Source of the DNA: JAWVFM01 sp963771655
GTDB lineage: Bacteria; Actinomycetota; Thermoleophilia; Solirubrobacterales; 70-9
Assembly (NCBI GenBank): GCA_963771655.1
Contig: CAVYUG010000004.1
Location: 372,001-436,000, forward strand
DNA length: 64,000 bases
Direction of reading: 5' to 3'
Shown here: one piece after another, positions 15,811 through 24,581 of the stretch
Numbering within the stretch: the first letter of the stretch is position 1
Layout of the letters: each line of letters opens with the position of its first letter
Notes under the pieces: generated by a model
Told to the model about the DNA's origin: nothing
Databases searched by the model: none
Seen by the model: only the letters and a program-made list of their open reading frames with translations
Translations under genes and position numbers: made by a program

Positions 15811-16686
15811 ATGGGCGCCGCCGGCTCGAGCGCATGGCGCCTCGGCGACTCCGAGGTCGGCTTCCCGCCGCCGAGGGCGGTCGGGATCGTGAACGTCACC
15901 GACGATTCGTTCTTCGCCGGCGCGCGAAGCGCGACCCCGGAGCGCGCGGTTGCCGACGGGCTGGCCCTCGTCGAGGCGGGCTTCGACATGCTCGACGTCG
16001 GCGCGGTGGCCGCGCGGAGCGGCCCGGAGGTGCGGTCCGAGGACGAGGCCGCGCGGCTTGTGCCGGCGATCGAGCGGCTGGCGGCCGAGGCCGGCGTCCC
16101 GGTGATCGCCGACACGTTCTCCGCCGAGGTTGCGGCCGCGGCGCTCGATGCAGGGGCCGCGGCGATCAACGACATCTCCGGTGGCCGCGACGAGCGGATG
16201 CTCGAGCTCGTGGCCGAGCGCCGCTGCGGCTACGTGCTGATGCACATCGAGGGACCACCGCGCGTCGAGCGGGAGACCCCCCGATACGACGACGCCGTCG
16301 CCCACCTGCGCGCCTGGTTCGAAGCGGGGATGGATCGCGCCATGGCGCGCGGCGTCGCGCCCGAGCAGATCGCTCTCGATCCAGGCCTCGACTTCGACCT
16401 CTCGGTCGACGACGACCTCGAGGTTCTGCGGCGGCTCGCCGAGCTTCGCGCGATCGGGCGACCCATCTACCTCGCGCTCTCGCGCAAGGACTTCCTCGGC
16501 GCCGTGCTCGGCGGCTCGTGGGAGGACCGCGTTGCTCCCGAGCGCCGCGAGTGGGCCACAGCGGCCGCGACGGCGCTCGCCGTCGCGTCGGGCGTGGAGA
16601 TGATGCGACTTCACGACGCGAGCGCGCTCGACGCGCTGCGGGTCGCTGCGGCGATCGCCCGGCCGGAGGAGACCACCGTTGACTAG
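15811..16686 (+). CDS. dihydropteroate synthase family protein with altered motifs
   Basis: 291 aa, TIM-barrel. Recognisable DHPS elements are VGIVNVTDDSFFAG (strand 1), INDISGG, LMHIEG, LDPGLDFDL, LALSRKDFLG and MMRLHDA. The second loop, usually DIGGESTRPG, here reads DVGAVAARSGPEV, and the first loop has NVTDDS in place of NVTPDS. These loops position pterin pyrophosphate and p-aminobenzoate, so this may be a diverged synthase or a DHPS-like enzyme with another job. No other folate gene is nearby. It overlaps the helicase start by 8 nt. Confidence 0.75.
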   Translation: MGAAGSSAWRLGDSEVGFPPPRAVGIVNVTDDSFFAGARSATPERAVADGLALVEAGFDMLDVGAVAARSGPEVRSEDEAARLVPAIERLAAEAGVPVIADTFSAEVAAAALDAGAAAINDISGGRDERMLELVAERRCGYVLMHIEGPPRVERETPRYDDAVAHLRAWFEAGMDRAMARGVAPEQIALDPGLDFDLSVDDDLEVLRRLAELRAIGRPIYLALSRKDFLGAVLGGSWEDRVAPERREWATAAATALAVASGVEMMRLHDASALDALRVAAAIARPEETTVD

Positions 16687-18979
16687 CGCTCCCGTCGCGC
16701 GGTCAGCGCTCGACGCCGCGTGGGGCGCGCTGGGCGAGGCCGGGGCCGACGGGCGCCTGGTCGCGGTGAGCGCCGAGGAACCGCGCGACGCCGAGCCCGT
16801 CGGGATTCCGCGGACGATCGCCCCCGAGCTCTCCGCCGGCCTGCGCGAGGCGGGTGTCCGCGAGCTCTATTCGCACCAGGTGGAGGCCTTGGAGGCCGCG
16901 GCCGCCGGCAGCGTCATCGTCACGAGCGGAACGGCGTCGGGGAAGTCGCTGTCGTTCAACCTCCCGGTGCTCGACCAGCTCTGCCGCGACCCGCGCTCCC
17001 GTGCCATCTACCTCTACCCGACCAAGGCGCTGGCGCAGGACCAGGCGCGAAAGCTCTCCGAGCTCGGACTCTCGAGCCTGCGCCCGGCGATCTACGACGG
17101 CGACACGCCGAAGGAGGACCGCCCCGCGATCCGCCGTCGCTCCAACCTCATCCTCACCAACCCGGACATGCTGAGCATGGGCGTTCTCCCGCACCACAAG
17201 GGTTGGGGGGACGTGTTCGCCGGCCTCGGCTGGGTGGTGGTCGACGAGGCGCACACGTACCGCGGCGTCTTCGGCTCCCACGTTGCCAACGTGCTGCGGC
17301 GGCTGCGCCGCGTCGCGCGCGTCTACGGCTCCGAGCCGCGCTTCGTCCTCGCGTCGGCGACGATCGCGAACCCGGTGGAGCTCGCGGAGCGGCTGACCGG
17401 CATCGGCTGCCGGCTGGTCGACTCAGATGGCGCGCCCCACGCGGGCCGGCGAATCGCGATGTGGAATCCGCCGGTGCTGGACCAGAGGACGATGCGCCGC
17501 CGGTCGGTCCTCTCGGAAACCGCCGAGCTGGTGGCCGACCTCGTGGTCGGAGGGCTGCGCACCATCTGCTTCCTGCGCAGTCGCCGCGGCGTGGAGCTGA
17601 TCCAGCGGTTCGTCCGGATGCGGCTCGCCGAGCTTGATCGAGGCGAGCTCGCCGATCGAATCGCGCCGTACCGGGCCGGGTACACGCCGTCCCAGCGGCG
17701 CGACATCGAGCGCCGCCTCTCCGGCGGGGAGCTGCTCGCGGTCATCGCGACCGACGCTCTCGAGCTCGGCATCGACATCGGCGAGCTCGACGCCGCGGTT
17801 TGCGCCACGTTCCCGGGCACCGTCGCCAGCCTGCGTCAGATGTGGGGACGGGCGGGGCGGCGGACGGAGGGCCTCGCCGTCTACATCGCCGGTGAGGACG
17901 GCCTCGACCAGTTCTTCTGTCGCCATCCGGACGAGTTCCTCGCTCGGCCGGTGGAGGCGGCCATCCTCGACCACGCGAACGAGCGGATCCAGAGCGCCCA
18001 CCTGCTCGCCGCGGCGTACGAGGCGCCCCTGTCGGAGGCCGACGACGAGATCCTCGGCGAGCGCTGGAGCGAGCGAGCTGAGGCGCTGGTGGGCGCGGGG
18101 CGGCTTCGGCGCGGGCGCGACGGCCGCTACCTGCCCCGCGGGCCGGGCTTTCCCGCCGGCGACATCGCGCTGCGCTCGGCCTCGTTGGACTCGGTCGCGG
18201 TGGTCGACCGCGACTCGGGCGAGCTGATCGGCGCCGTCGAGGCCGAGCGGGCCTTCACGACGGTGCACCCCGGCGCGGTCTACCTCCACCTTGGGCGCTC
18301 CTACGAGGTCCGAGAGCTCGACATCGAGGGGCGCCGGGCGATCGTGGAGGCGTTCGACGGCGACTGGTACACGCAGCCCAAGGTCGAGACCGAGGTGTTC
18401 GTCGAGGCCGAGACGGACCGGCGATCGAGCTGTGGCGTCGACCTCACGTTCGGGGAGGTCTCGGTGACGCATCAGGTGATCGGGTTCCAGCGAAAGCGCC
18501 TCGCCGACCACGCTGTCGTGGACCTGCTGGGCCTCGACCTCCCGGAGACGAACTTCCCGACCCAGGCGCTCTGGTACCTCCTCGGGGACGAGCTCGCCGG
18601 GCCCGACGTACTGGCGCCGGAGGCGCTCCTCGGCGCGCTCCACGCGAGCGAGCACTCGCAGATCGCCGTCCTGCCGCTGATCGCGATGTGCGATCGCTGG
18701 GACATCGGCGGCCTCTCGACCAACGTCCACTTCCAGACCGGCGGCCCAACGATCTTCGTCTACGACGGCCATCCGGGCGGCGTTGGCATCACCCGCCGCG
18801 GCTTCGACCTCTTCGAGCGACTCGTCGGCGACGCGGCGCGGCTCGTGGGCGAGTGCCCGTGCGCCGACGGCTGCCCGTCGTGCGTGCAGAGCCCCAAGTG
18901 CGGCAACCTCAACGAGCCGCTGCACAAGGCGGGGGCCCTCGGGCTCATGAGGGCGATGCTGGAGGCTCACAAGGGGTGA
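16679..18979 (+). CDS. DEAD/DEAH-box helicase with C-terminal DUF1998-type cysteine cluster (MrfA-like)
   Basis: 766 aa from TTG 16679. Superfamily 2 motifs occur in order: Q-like YSHQVEAL, Walker A TSGTASGKSLSF, Ia LYPTKALAQDQ, II DEAHTYRG, III LASATIAN, V ATDALELGIDIG, VI QMWGRAGRR. The C-terminus carries CPCADGCPSCVQSPKCGN, the four-cysteine metal site of MrfA/YprA helicases. Bacillus MrfA unwinds DNA 3'-5' and takes part in mitomycin C lesion repair, so a DNA-repair role is likely. It overlaps both neighbours (DHPS-like upstream, LOG-like downstream by GTGA). Confidence 0.88.
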   Translation: MTSAPVARSALDAAWGALGEAGADGRLVAVSAEEPRDAEPVGIPRTIAPELSAGLREAGVRELYSHQVEALEAAAAGSVIVTSGTASGKSLSFNLPVLDQLCRDPRSRAIYLYPTKALAQDQARKLSELGLSSLRPAIYDGDTPKEDRPAIRRRSNLILTNPDMLSMGVLPHHKGWGDVFAGLGWVVVDEAHTYRGVFGSHVANVLRRLRRVARVYGSEPRFVLASATIANPVELAERLTGIGCRLVDSDGAPHAGRRIAMWNPPVLDQRTMRRRSVLSETAELVADLVVGGLRTICFLRSRRGVELIQRFVRMRLAELDRGELADRIAPYRAGYTPSQRRDIERRLSGGELLAVIATDALELGIDIGELDAAVCATFPGTVASLRQMWGRAGRRTEGLAVYIAGEDGLDQFFCRHPDEFLARPVEAAILDHANERIQSAHLLAAAYEAPLSEADDEILGERWSERAEALVGAGRLRRGRDGRYLPRGPGFPAGDIALRSASLDSVAVVDRDSGELIGAVEAERAFTTVHPGAVYLHLGRSYEVRELDIEGRRAIVEAFDGDWYTQPKVETEVFVEAETDRRSSCGVDLTFGEVSVTHQVIGFQRKRLADHAVVDLLGLDLPETNFPTQALWYLLGDELAGPDVLAPEALLGALHASEHSQIAVLPLIAMCDRWDIGGLSTNVHFQTGGPTIFVYDGHPGGVGITRRGFDLFERLVGDAARLVGECPCADGCPSCVQSPKCGNLNEPLHKAGALGLMRAMLEAHKG

Positions 18980-19470
18980 CGCAGATCGCCGTCATCGGCA
19001 AGGGCAGGTCCGACGAGGAGCTCTCGCCGCTCGCCGAGGAGGTCGGCCGCCGACTCGCCGAGGCGGGCGTCGTGGTCGTCTGCGGCGGCCTCGGAGGGGT
19101 GATGGAGGCTGCGGCGCGTGGCGCTCGCCGAGCCGGGGGCGACGTGATCGGGATCGTGCCGGGCACGGAGACGGCGGCCGCGAACGAGCATGTGACCCGC
19201 GTCGTGGCGGCGGGCGTCGGTTGGGCCCGCAATCTCGCGGTGGTTGCCTCGGGCGCCGTCGTCATCGCAATTGGTGGCGAGTGGGGAACGCTCTCCGAGA
19301 TAGCGTTCGCACGCACGCTGGGCCGGCCGGTCGTGACCCTCGGGAGCTGGTCGGTCAGCGGCAGTGGCGAGATGAGGGAGGCGCCGGGCGTGGTGGAGGC
19401 CGCCTCGGCGGCCGAGGCTGTCGAGACCGCGTTGAGGCTGGCGAGAGCGGAGAAGGGCTCGGATGGCTGA
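18976..19470 (+). CDS. LOG/TIGR00725-like nucleotide-binding protein
   Basis: 164 aa from GTG 18976, four bases overlapping the helicase stop, with GGAGG at 18961-18965. Rossmann-like elements are IAVIGKGRS, VVCGGLGGVMEAAARGA and VIAIGGEWGTLSEIAFA. The last corresponds to PGGxGTxxE of LOG phosphoribohydrolases, with the leading proline changed. LOG proteins release cytokinin-type bases or act on AMP-like nucleotides, while TIGR00725 members are uncharacterised. It overlaps the epimerase gene by 8 nt, so both are probably co-translated. Confidence 0.78.
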   Translation: MTQIAVIGKGRSDEELSPLAEEVGRRLAEAGVVVVCGGLGGVMEAAARGARRAGGDVIGIVPGTETAAANEHVTRVVAAGVGWARNLAVVASGAVVIAIGGEWGTLSEIAFARTLGRPVVTLGSWSVSGSGEMREAPGVVEAASAAEAVETALRLARAEKGSDG

Positions 19471-19957
19471 GCGACCTCCGGTGGGCGACGCGGTGCTCGA
19501 CCACGTCGCGGTGGCCGGGCCCTCGATCGCGGCGCTGTTGCCCCTGTACCGGGACGCGCTCGGAGGCCGATTCCTCTACGGCGGTATCGACGATGACCCA
19601 GGCTTTCGCACCGCGACCTTCGCCTACCCGGGCGGCGGCAAGATCGAGCTCCTCGACCCCACGCCGGGCTCGACGTTCCTGGACAGCTTCCTGCGGCGGA
19701 CGGGTGGCTCGGGAGGCCTTCACCACATCACCTTCCGCGTCCCCGACCTGGCCGCCAGCCACGCCGAGCTCGACGCCCGCGGGGTCCCCCATTTCGGCCT
19801 CCGGGTCGGCGACCCGATCTGGAACGAGCTCTTCATCCACCCCCGGGACGGAAGCGGAGTCCTGGTCCAGCTCGCGCAGGTGGGGCCGGAGTGGGAGAGC
19901 GCCCTCGCGGAGGAGACGCAGCGGGTGCTCCAGGCGATCCCGGAGCTGGCGGACTAG
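19463..19957 (+). CDS. VOC-fold protein, methylmalonyl-CoA epimerase-like
   Basis: 164 aa. Paired beta-alpha-beta-beta-beta modules of the glyoxalase/VOC fold are visible. LDHVAVAGPSIAALLPLYRD supplies the first metal histidine, IELLDPT follows, and GGLHHITFRVPDLAA supplies the second histidine; HPRDGSGVLVQLAQV ends the second module, where a glutamate is usual but glutamine stands here. The order and spacing match methylmalonyl-CoA epimerase, yet the changed ligand and the absence of mutase genes nearby keep the substrate open. Last gene of the plus-strand run before a strong hairpin. Confidence 0.72.
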   Translation: MAERPPVGDAVLDHVAVAGPSIAALLPLYRDALGGRFLYGGIDDDPGFRTATFAYPGGGKIELLDPTPGSTFLDSFLRRTGGSGGLHHITFRVPDLAASHAELDARGVPHFGLRVGDPIWNELFIHPRDGSGVLVQLAQVGPEWESALAEETQRVLQAIPELAD

Positions 19958-19984
19958 CGGCGAGGAACCAGGCCCCCCACCACC

Positions 19985-20034
19985 CGCGAACGTCCCTCGT
20001 TGGGGGCTATACCCCGGGCTCCGGGACGTTCGCG
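19985..20034. terminator. large nested hairpin between the VOC gene and tRNA-Phe
   Basis: CGCGAACGTCCC (19985-19996) pairs perfectly with GGGACGTTCGCG (20023-20034). Inside the 26-nt loop GGGG and CCCC around CTATA form a second stem. There is no T-run. Lying between the stop at 19957 and the 3' end of the minus-strand tRNA, it could stop transcription from both sides. Confidence 0.55.
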
Positions 20035-20047
20035 CGAGGGCCAGCGA

Positions 20048-20120
20048 TGGCGAGGGCCAGAATCGAACTGGCGACACCACGATTTTCAGTCGTGTGCTCT
20101 ACCAACTGAGCTACCTCGCC
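20048..20120 (-). tRNA. tRNA-Phe (anticodon GAA)
   Basis: A 73-nt cloverleaf on the minus strand. The acceptor GGCGAGG pairs with CCTCGCC, the D arm is GCTC...GAGC, the anticodon stem is CACGA/TCGTG with loop CTGAAAA (anticodon GAA), and the T loop is GTTCGATTC. Discriminator A, CCA not encoded. All stems pair well. Confidence 0.96.
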
Positions 20121-20156
20121 TGGGCGCGTAAGGCTAGCGCCGGCCGGACGACGCCG

Positions 20157-20198
20157 TTTGGGGATTTGGCCGGGCTATGGCACCGATAAATCCCCAAA
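20157..20198 (-). terminator. 11-bp inverted repeat at the end of the sulfotransferase-like gene
   Basis: TTTGGGGATTT (20157-20167) is exactly complementary to AAATCCCCAAA (20188-20198), with a 20-nt loop that contains the stop codon of the minus-strand gene. No T-run follows. It probably separates that transcript from tRNA-Phe, 37 bp downstream. Confidence 0.45.
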
Positions 20199-20759
20199 GG
20201 CCGCGCGCTCGATCTCGGCCCAGGTCGGGTTGCGCTCGTAGAGGCGCGACGCCTGGTCGGGGGTGAGCTCCGGCGTGGGCCCCGCCGGCGCCTCATTGAC
20301 CCGGCCCACCGAGCGCACCGCCGCCTCCACCTCGCCGTCGAGGGCCCCCAGCTCGCCGAGGAGCGCGACGACGTCGTCGGCGAGGTGCTCCGTGCGAAGC
20401 CAGCGGTCGATCCGAAAGCGCTCGCCGTCGGTCATCCAGCGCAGGGTGTCGTCGCCCTCGGTGCTCTCGGCGAGCGCCTCGGCCGAGGGCATGGGCACCG
20501 GTTCGTAGTCGGGGTGGGCACCAACCCTGGCCTTGTGACGGGCGACGCTGAGCGTCCAGTCGGGAAGGCGGCGGATGTTCATCACCAGGAGCTTGCCGCG
20601 CACCTCGTCGGCGCGGGCGAAGAACGGCAGGTGCTTGTCGTGAGAGTCGACCGGATCGGCGAAGCGCACCAGCCTCGGCACCGCCGCGAGCATCGCCTGC
20701 GTCGCGTCGCCCCCGGTCTTCGGCAGGTGCGCCCAGGCGAAGCGTTCCCCGATCACCAT
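20175..20759 (-). CDS. sulfotransferase-like protein
   Basis: 194 aa from ATG 20759 (MVIGERFAWAHLPKTGGDAT). The segment FAWAHLPKTGGDATQAML resembles the 5'-phosphosulfate loop of carbohydrate sulfotransferases ('HxPKTGGT'). MNIRRLPDWTLSVARH about 60 residues later may serve as the 3'-phosphate site. The chain is short and its C-terminal half (PTPELTPDQASRLYERN...) is a helical tail. It could transfer sulfate to a glycan, or bind a nucleotide without catalysis. The last codons form one arm of an inverted repeat. Confidence 0.6.
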   Translation of the reverse strand: MVIGERFAWAHLPKTGGDATQAMLAAVPRLVRFADPVDSHDKHLPFFARADEVRGKLLVMNIRRLPDWTLSVARHKARVGAHPDYEPVPMPSAEALAESTEGDDTLRWMTDGERFRIDRWLRTEHLADDVVALLGELGALDGEVEAAVRSVGRVNEAPAGPTPELTPDQASRLYERNPTWAEIERAAFGDLSVP

Positions 20760-20793
20760 GCGACAGCCCACCGCCCGCCCGATCGCGGCGTCG

Positions 20794-22322
20794 TCACGGC
20801 TCGTAGATGCTCAGCGTGCCGGTGGTGTCGTGGCTGTTGGAGTCGCCGCTCGGCAGGTAGACGCGGCCGCCGTCGATGATCGGGCTGTTCCAGTGGCCGG
20901 ACGGCGCCCGGAGGCTGCGAACGAGCTTGCCGCTGCCGGGCCGATAGACGTTGAGGCCGCCGTTCGGGTCGTAGACCCACACGAGGCGCCCCGCGATCAC
21001 CGGGCTCGTGCCCGCGGTGTCCTTCGACCACACCGTGTGCAGGCGACCGCCCTTCAGGCGGTACGCGGTCGTGCCGCCGTCGGTGGCGACGAAGACGAGC
21101 GTCGTCCTTCCGGTGCGCAGGACCGCCGGCGCCGTGAACATCGACGTGCTGCCGGGCGTCGGCAGCGTCTGCACCTGCCCGCCGAGCCGCTTGCCCGCGG
21201 CGCCCTTGACGCCGAAGAGGCTCTTGCGGAGGCTGAGGAGGCGGAGCCTTTGGTCCTTGCCTCCCTGAAGCAGGAAGCGAGGCTTCGCGGAGCCCTCGGG
21301 CAGCAGGGCGGGCGAGGCCGAGCCCAGGTCGAGGTCCGCCGCCTCCAGCATGGCCTGATTGGCCGGCGTGAAGTGCCGGCGCAGGTTCTTTGCGCGCGCG
21401 CTCAGCTCGAGCACGGAGTCGCCCCAGTCGTCGCTGCCGTTCCACGGGGCGTTTCCGGTGGCGACGTAGATGCGCCCGGTCGTCGGATCGACCACCGGGC
21501 TGCCGCGGCCGAAGATCGCGGAGTCCGACGAGGGGCAGCTCGACGGCCGGATGATCGACCGCCGGTTCGAGCACAGCGAGTTGAACACGTGGTCGATCGC
21601 TCCGCTTCTCCTGTCGATCGACACGACGTGGCCCTGATAGGGCGGCGCGTCCCCGATGTAGCCGCCGGTCGCAACCAGCACGTCGGGTCCCTGGAGGTTC
21701 AGCGCCGGGCCGATCTTCTCGTGCGTGGCGTCCCGCGTGATGACGGTCGGCCAGTCGCCGGAGGTGACCTCTGTCCCGTCGCTCACCGACACCTTGTGGA
21801 TCTGGCCATCCGGCGAGGCCGAGAAGACGAACCTGCGGCTGGTGTCCGCCACCGGGCTCGCCGTGCTGATCTGCGCCGAGCCGGCGACCGAGGAGTAGCC
21901 CTCCGGCGTGAAGGTCCAGACGGTCTTTCCCGTGCTCGCGTCGAGGCCGATCAAGCGCCCGTAGGTCGTCGTCGCGACGAGGAGGTCGCGGGTCGCGCCG
22001 CCCGCCGTGACGCCCTTCAGGTAGATCGGCGAGGAGTCGACCGTCCCGGGGAGCGTGATCTGTCGCTCGCCGAGCTTGGCGACGGCGGCGGCGCTGATCC
22101 CGTGAGGCGCCGCGTTGTAGCGGCCGATGTCGAACCCGAAGCGGGTCCAGTCGAACGACGCTCCGGCCTTGTTCGCCGCCGCCGCGGTCGTCCCGTCGTC
22201 GTCGCGCCGTCGGTGGCCGCCGAGCCGGAGCCGGGCGCGGAGTCGCCGCCGCCGGCCCCGCACGCCGCGAAGCAGGCGCTTAAGAGGACGATGAGCGGCA
22301 CTGCCGTCCGGGCGAGGCGCAC
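20794..22322 (-). CDS. PQQ-like beta-propeller lipoprotein (one frameshift)
   Basis: The N-terminus is a lipoprotein signal read from GTG 22322, 7 nt after a TAGCCT -10 box: VRLARTAVPLIVLLSACFAA then Cys. After a Ser/Thr/Gly linker the frame breaks at about 22193 (near a CCC/GTC tract). It continues in another frame with FDWTRFGFDIGRYN and a run of PQQ-type propeller blades to YLPSGDSNSH...LSIYEP, about 500 residues in all. Blade signatures include GRLIGLDASTGKTVW, GRIYVATGNAPWNG and GGLNVYRPGSGK. Membrane-anchored on the outer face; PQQ-like proteins range from dehydrogenases to scaffolds. A single indel in otherwise fine sequence suggests a consensus error. Confidence 0.75.
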
Positions 22323-22376
22323 GCCGTCAAGGCTACCCACGCGGTGGACCCTTCCGGCCCGCCCGCCTGCGGCCTC

Positions 22377-23377
22377 CTATCCGTCCACGGTGGACATGTC
22401 CGCGTACCGCTCGCCGGCGGCGACCCCGACCGGTGCGGCCTCGTCGAGCGCCGCGAGCTCGGCGTCGGAGAGCGCGATCTCGGCCGCCGCCGCGTTCTCC
22501 TCGAGGTATGACCGCCGCTTCGTGCCCGGGATCGGCACGATGTCGTCGCCGCGGTGGAGCACCCACGCGAGCGCGAGCTGGCCGGCGGTCACGCCCTTCG
22601 CCTCCGCGATTGCGCGGACTCGCTCGACGATCCCGAGGTTGCGGTCGAAATTCTCGTCCGCGAACCGCGGATTGTCGCGGCGGAAGTCGCCCTCCTCGAT
22701 GTCCTCACGCGAGTCGAAAGCGGCCGGCGAGGAAGCCGCGGCCCAGAGGGCTGTACGCGACGAAGCCGATTCCGAGCTCGCGGCAGGTCGGCAGGACCTC
22801 GGCCTCCGGGTCGCGGCGTCCATAGCGAGTACTCGGTCTGGACCGCCGTGATCGGGTGCACGGCGTTCGCCGCGCCGCAGCGTCTCCGGCGCCGCCTCGG
22901 ACAGCCCGATGTAGCGCACCTTGCCAGCCTCGACGAGCTCCGCCATCGCGCCGACGGTCTCCTCGATCGGAACGTCCGGGTCGACGCGGTGCTGGTAGTA
23001 GAGGTCGACGTAGTCGGTCCCGAGTCGTTCGAGCGAAACGTCGATCGAGCAGCGCACGTGCTCGGCCGAGCCGTCGAGCGGGCCCGACGCGTCGCCATGT
23101 CCCCGGCCGTCGCGTCATCCATGCGGCGCGCGAACTTGGTGGCGATGACGCACTCCTCGCGGCGCCCGTTGATCGCCCGGCCGACGAGCTCCTCGTTCGT
23201 CAGCGGCCCGTAGAGCTGCGCGGTGTCGAGGAAGGTGACGCCGAGCTCGAGAGCGCGCTGGATCGTCGCGATCGCCTCGCCCTCGTCCGTCGACCCGTAG
23301 AAGGCCGACATTCCCATGCAGCCGAGGCCCTCGGCTGAAACCTCGAGACCCTGGGTTCCAAGCTTGCGCGTCTCCAT
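22377..23377 (-). pseudogene. aldo/keto reductase, broken by several frameshifts
   Basis: Protein similarity to the ~330-aa aldo/keto reductase family runs through at least four frame changes. METRKLGTQGLEVSAEGLGC and LGVTFLDTAQLYG (catalytic Asp and Tyr) come first, then a break near 23090. LERLGTDYVDLYYQHRVDP and KVRYIGLSEAAPETLRR follow, with breaks near 22880, 22805 and 22730, then DNPRFADENFDRNLGIVERV and VLHRGDDIVPIPGTKRRSYL. A good AAGGAG precedes ATG 23377. NADPH-dependent carbonyl reduction would be the role. Every family block is conserved despite the breaks, so sequencing indels are more likely than decay. Confidence 0.7.
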
Positions 23378-23536
23378 TCGACATCTCCTTCGCTCGAACG
23401 TGGCCTGGGGATCTCCCGCAGGTTAGGGCCCGTCAGCAAGGGGACCCCAGGGCGACTCACCGAGGGAGAGATGAGCCCCACCGGTGCCTCTTTAGAGAGG
23501 CGGCGCCGTCCGGCCCCGTCTTTACCTTGGCCGCAG

Positions 23537-24550
23537 ATGGGCGATCAGCCGACACTCGCGCTCCCCGCCGCCGTCAATGGCTCGGCCGCGGCGCCGTCGA
23601 CCGTCCGTGAGCTCGCCGACGGCCAGCGGGTCGACGGGATCTTCGCCGTCCGCGAGCGCGAGCGCCGCTCGAAGCGCGACGGCGGCGAGTGGCTCCGCCT
23701 GCTCGTCGGCGATCGCACCGGCACCGTCGAGGCGGTCGCCTGGGATGGAGTCGACGAGCTCTTCGAAGCGGCCGCCCCCGGCACGGCGGTGCGGATCGCG
23801 GGACGCTTCAACGTCCACGCCCGCTACGGCCCCAAGGTGACGATCGAGTCGATGCGGGCCGCCGCCGCCGCCGAGTTCGCTGCAGCGGACCTGGCGGAGG
23901 GCCCCGAGGTCCCGCCCGAGCGGCTCGAATCGGATCTGCGCGACCTCATCGCGACGATCCAGAGTCCTGACCTTCGGCGCCTGCTCGACCAGTTCTTCGC
24001 CGAGGAGTCACGGATCTGGAAGCGCTTCCGCGATGCTCCGGCGGCCAAGCACTATCACCAGGCTTACCGCCACGGCCTCCTCGACCACACGCTGTCGGTG
24101 GCCCAGGGGGTGAGCGCGTGCGCGTCGGCGTTCGGCGGCATCGACCGCGACCTGGCCGTGACCGGCGCGCTGCTCCACGACATCGGCAAGACCCAGGCCT
24201 ACAACGCCGACCCGCTCGCGATCGACCTGACGGATCTTGGGCGTCTCCACGGCGAGATCCCCCTCGGCTACTACCTGGTGCGCCGCGCCATCGAGACCTT
24301 GGACGGGTTCGACCCCGCCTTGGCCCGGGGGCTCCTCCACATCATCCTCTCCCACCACGGCAGCCTCGAGAATGGCTCGCCGGTCCTTCCGTGCACCCGC
24401 GAGGCGACCCTGGTCCACATGATCGACAACCTCGGCGGCCGGCTCGGCAGCTTCGATCGCATCGAGCGCGAGCTCGCCGACGGCGAGGCGTGGTCGCGCT
24501 TCGACCGCGGCATCGACGGCTCCGCCTACTTCGCGTCTCGCGCCGCCTAG
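23537..24550 (+). CDS. YhaM-type 3'-5' exoribonuclease (OB fold plus HD domain)
   Basis: 337 aa from ATG 23537. Residues ~20-105 form an OB-fold nucleic-acid-binding module (VDGIFAVRERERRSKRDGGE...LLVGDRTGTVEAVAWDG). From ~155 the HD phosphohydrolase domain follows: YRHGLLDHTLSVAQGV, then LLHDIGKTQAYN (the HD metal pair), ILSHHGSLENG and LVHMIDNLGGRL. This order is diagnostic of YhaM-like nucleases, which shorten RNA or single-stranded DNA 3'-5' with Mn2+/Co2+. Cytosolic. It reads towards the flippase gene, from which it is separated by 31 bp. Confidence 0.85.
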   Translation: MGDQPTLALPAAVNGSAAAPSTVRELADGQRVDGIFAVRERERRSKRDGGEWLRLLVGDRTGTVEAVAWDGVDELFEAAAPGTAVRIAGRFNVHARYGPKVTIESMRAAAAAEFAAADLAEGPEVPPERLESDLRDLIATIQSPDLRRLLDQFFAEESRIWKRFRDAPAAKHYHQAYRHGLLDHTLSVAQGVSACASAFGGIDRDLAVTGALLHDIGKTQAYNADPLAIDLTDLGRLHGEIPLGYYLVRRAIETLDGFDPALARGLLHIILSHHGSLENGSPVLPCTREATLVHMIDNLGGRLGSFDRIERELADGEAWSRFDRGIDGSAYFASRAA

Positions 24551-24581
24551 CTCTGGGACCCAACCACGTTCTTCCGACCGG

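Noticed and set aside
20048..20198. Integrated element attached at tRNA-Phe
   Set aside because: No integrase, no direct repeat of the tRNA 3' end nearby, and ordinary genes on both sides; the inverted repeats are better read as terminators.
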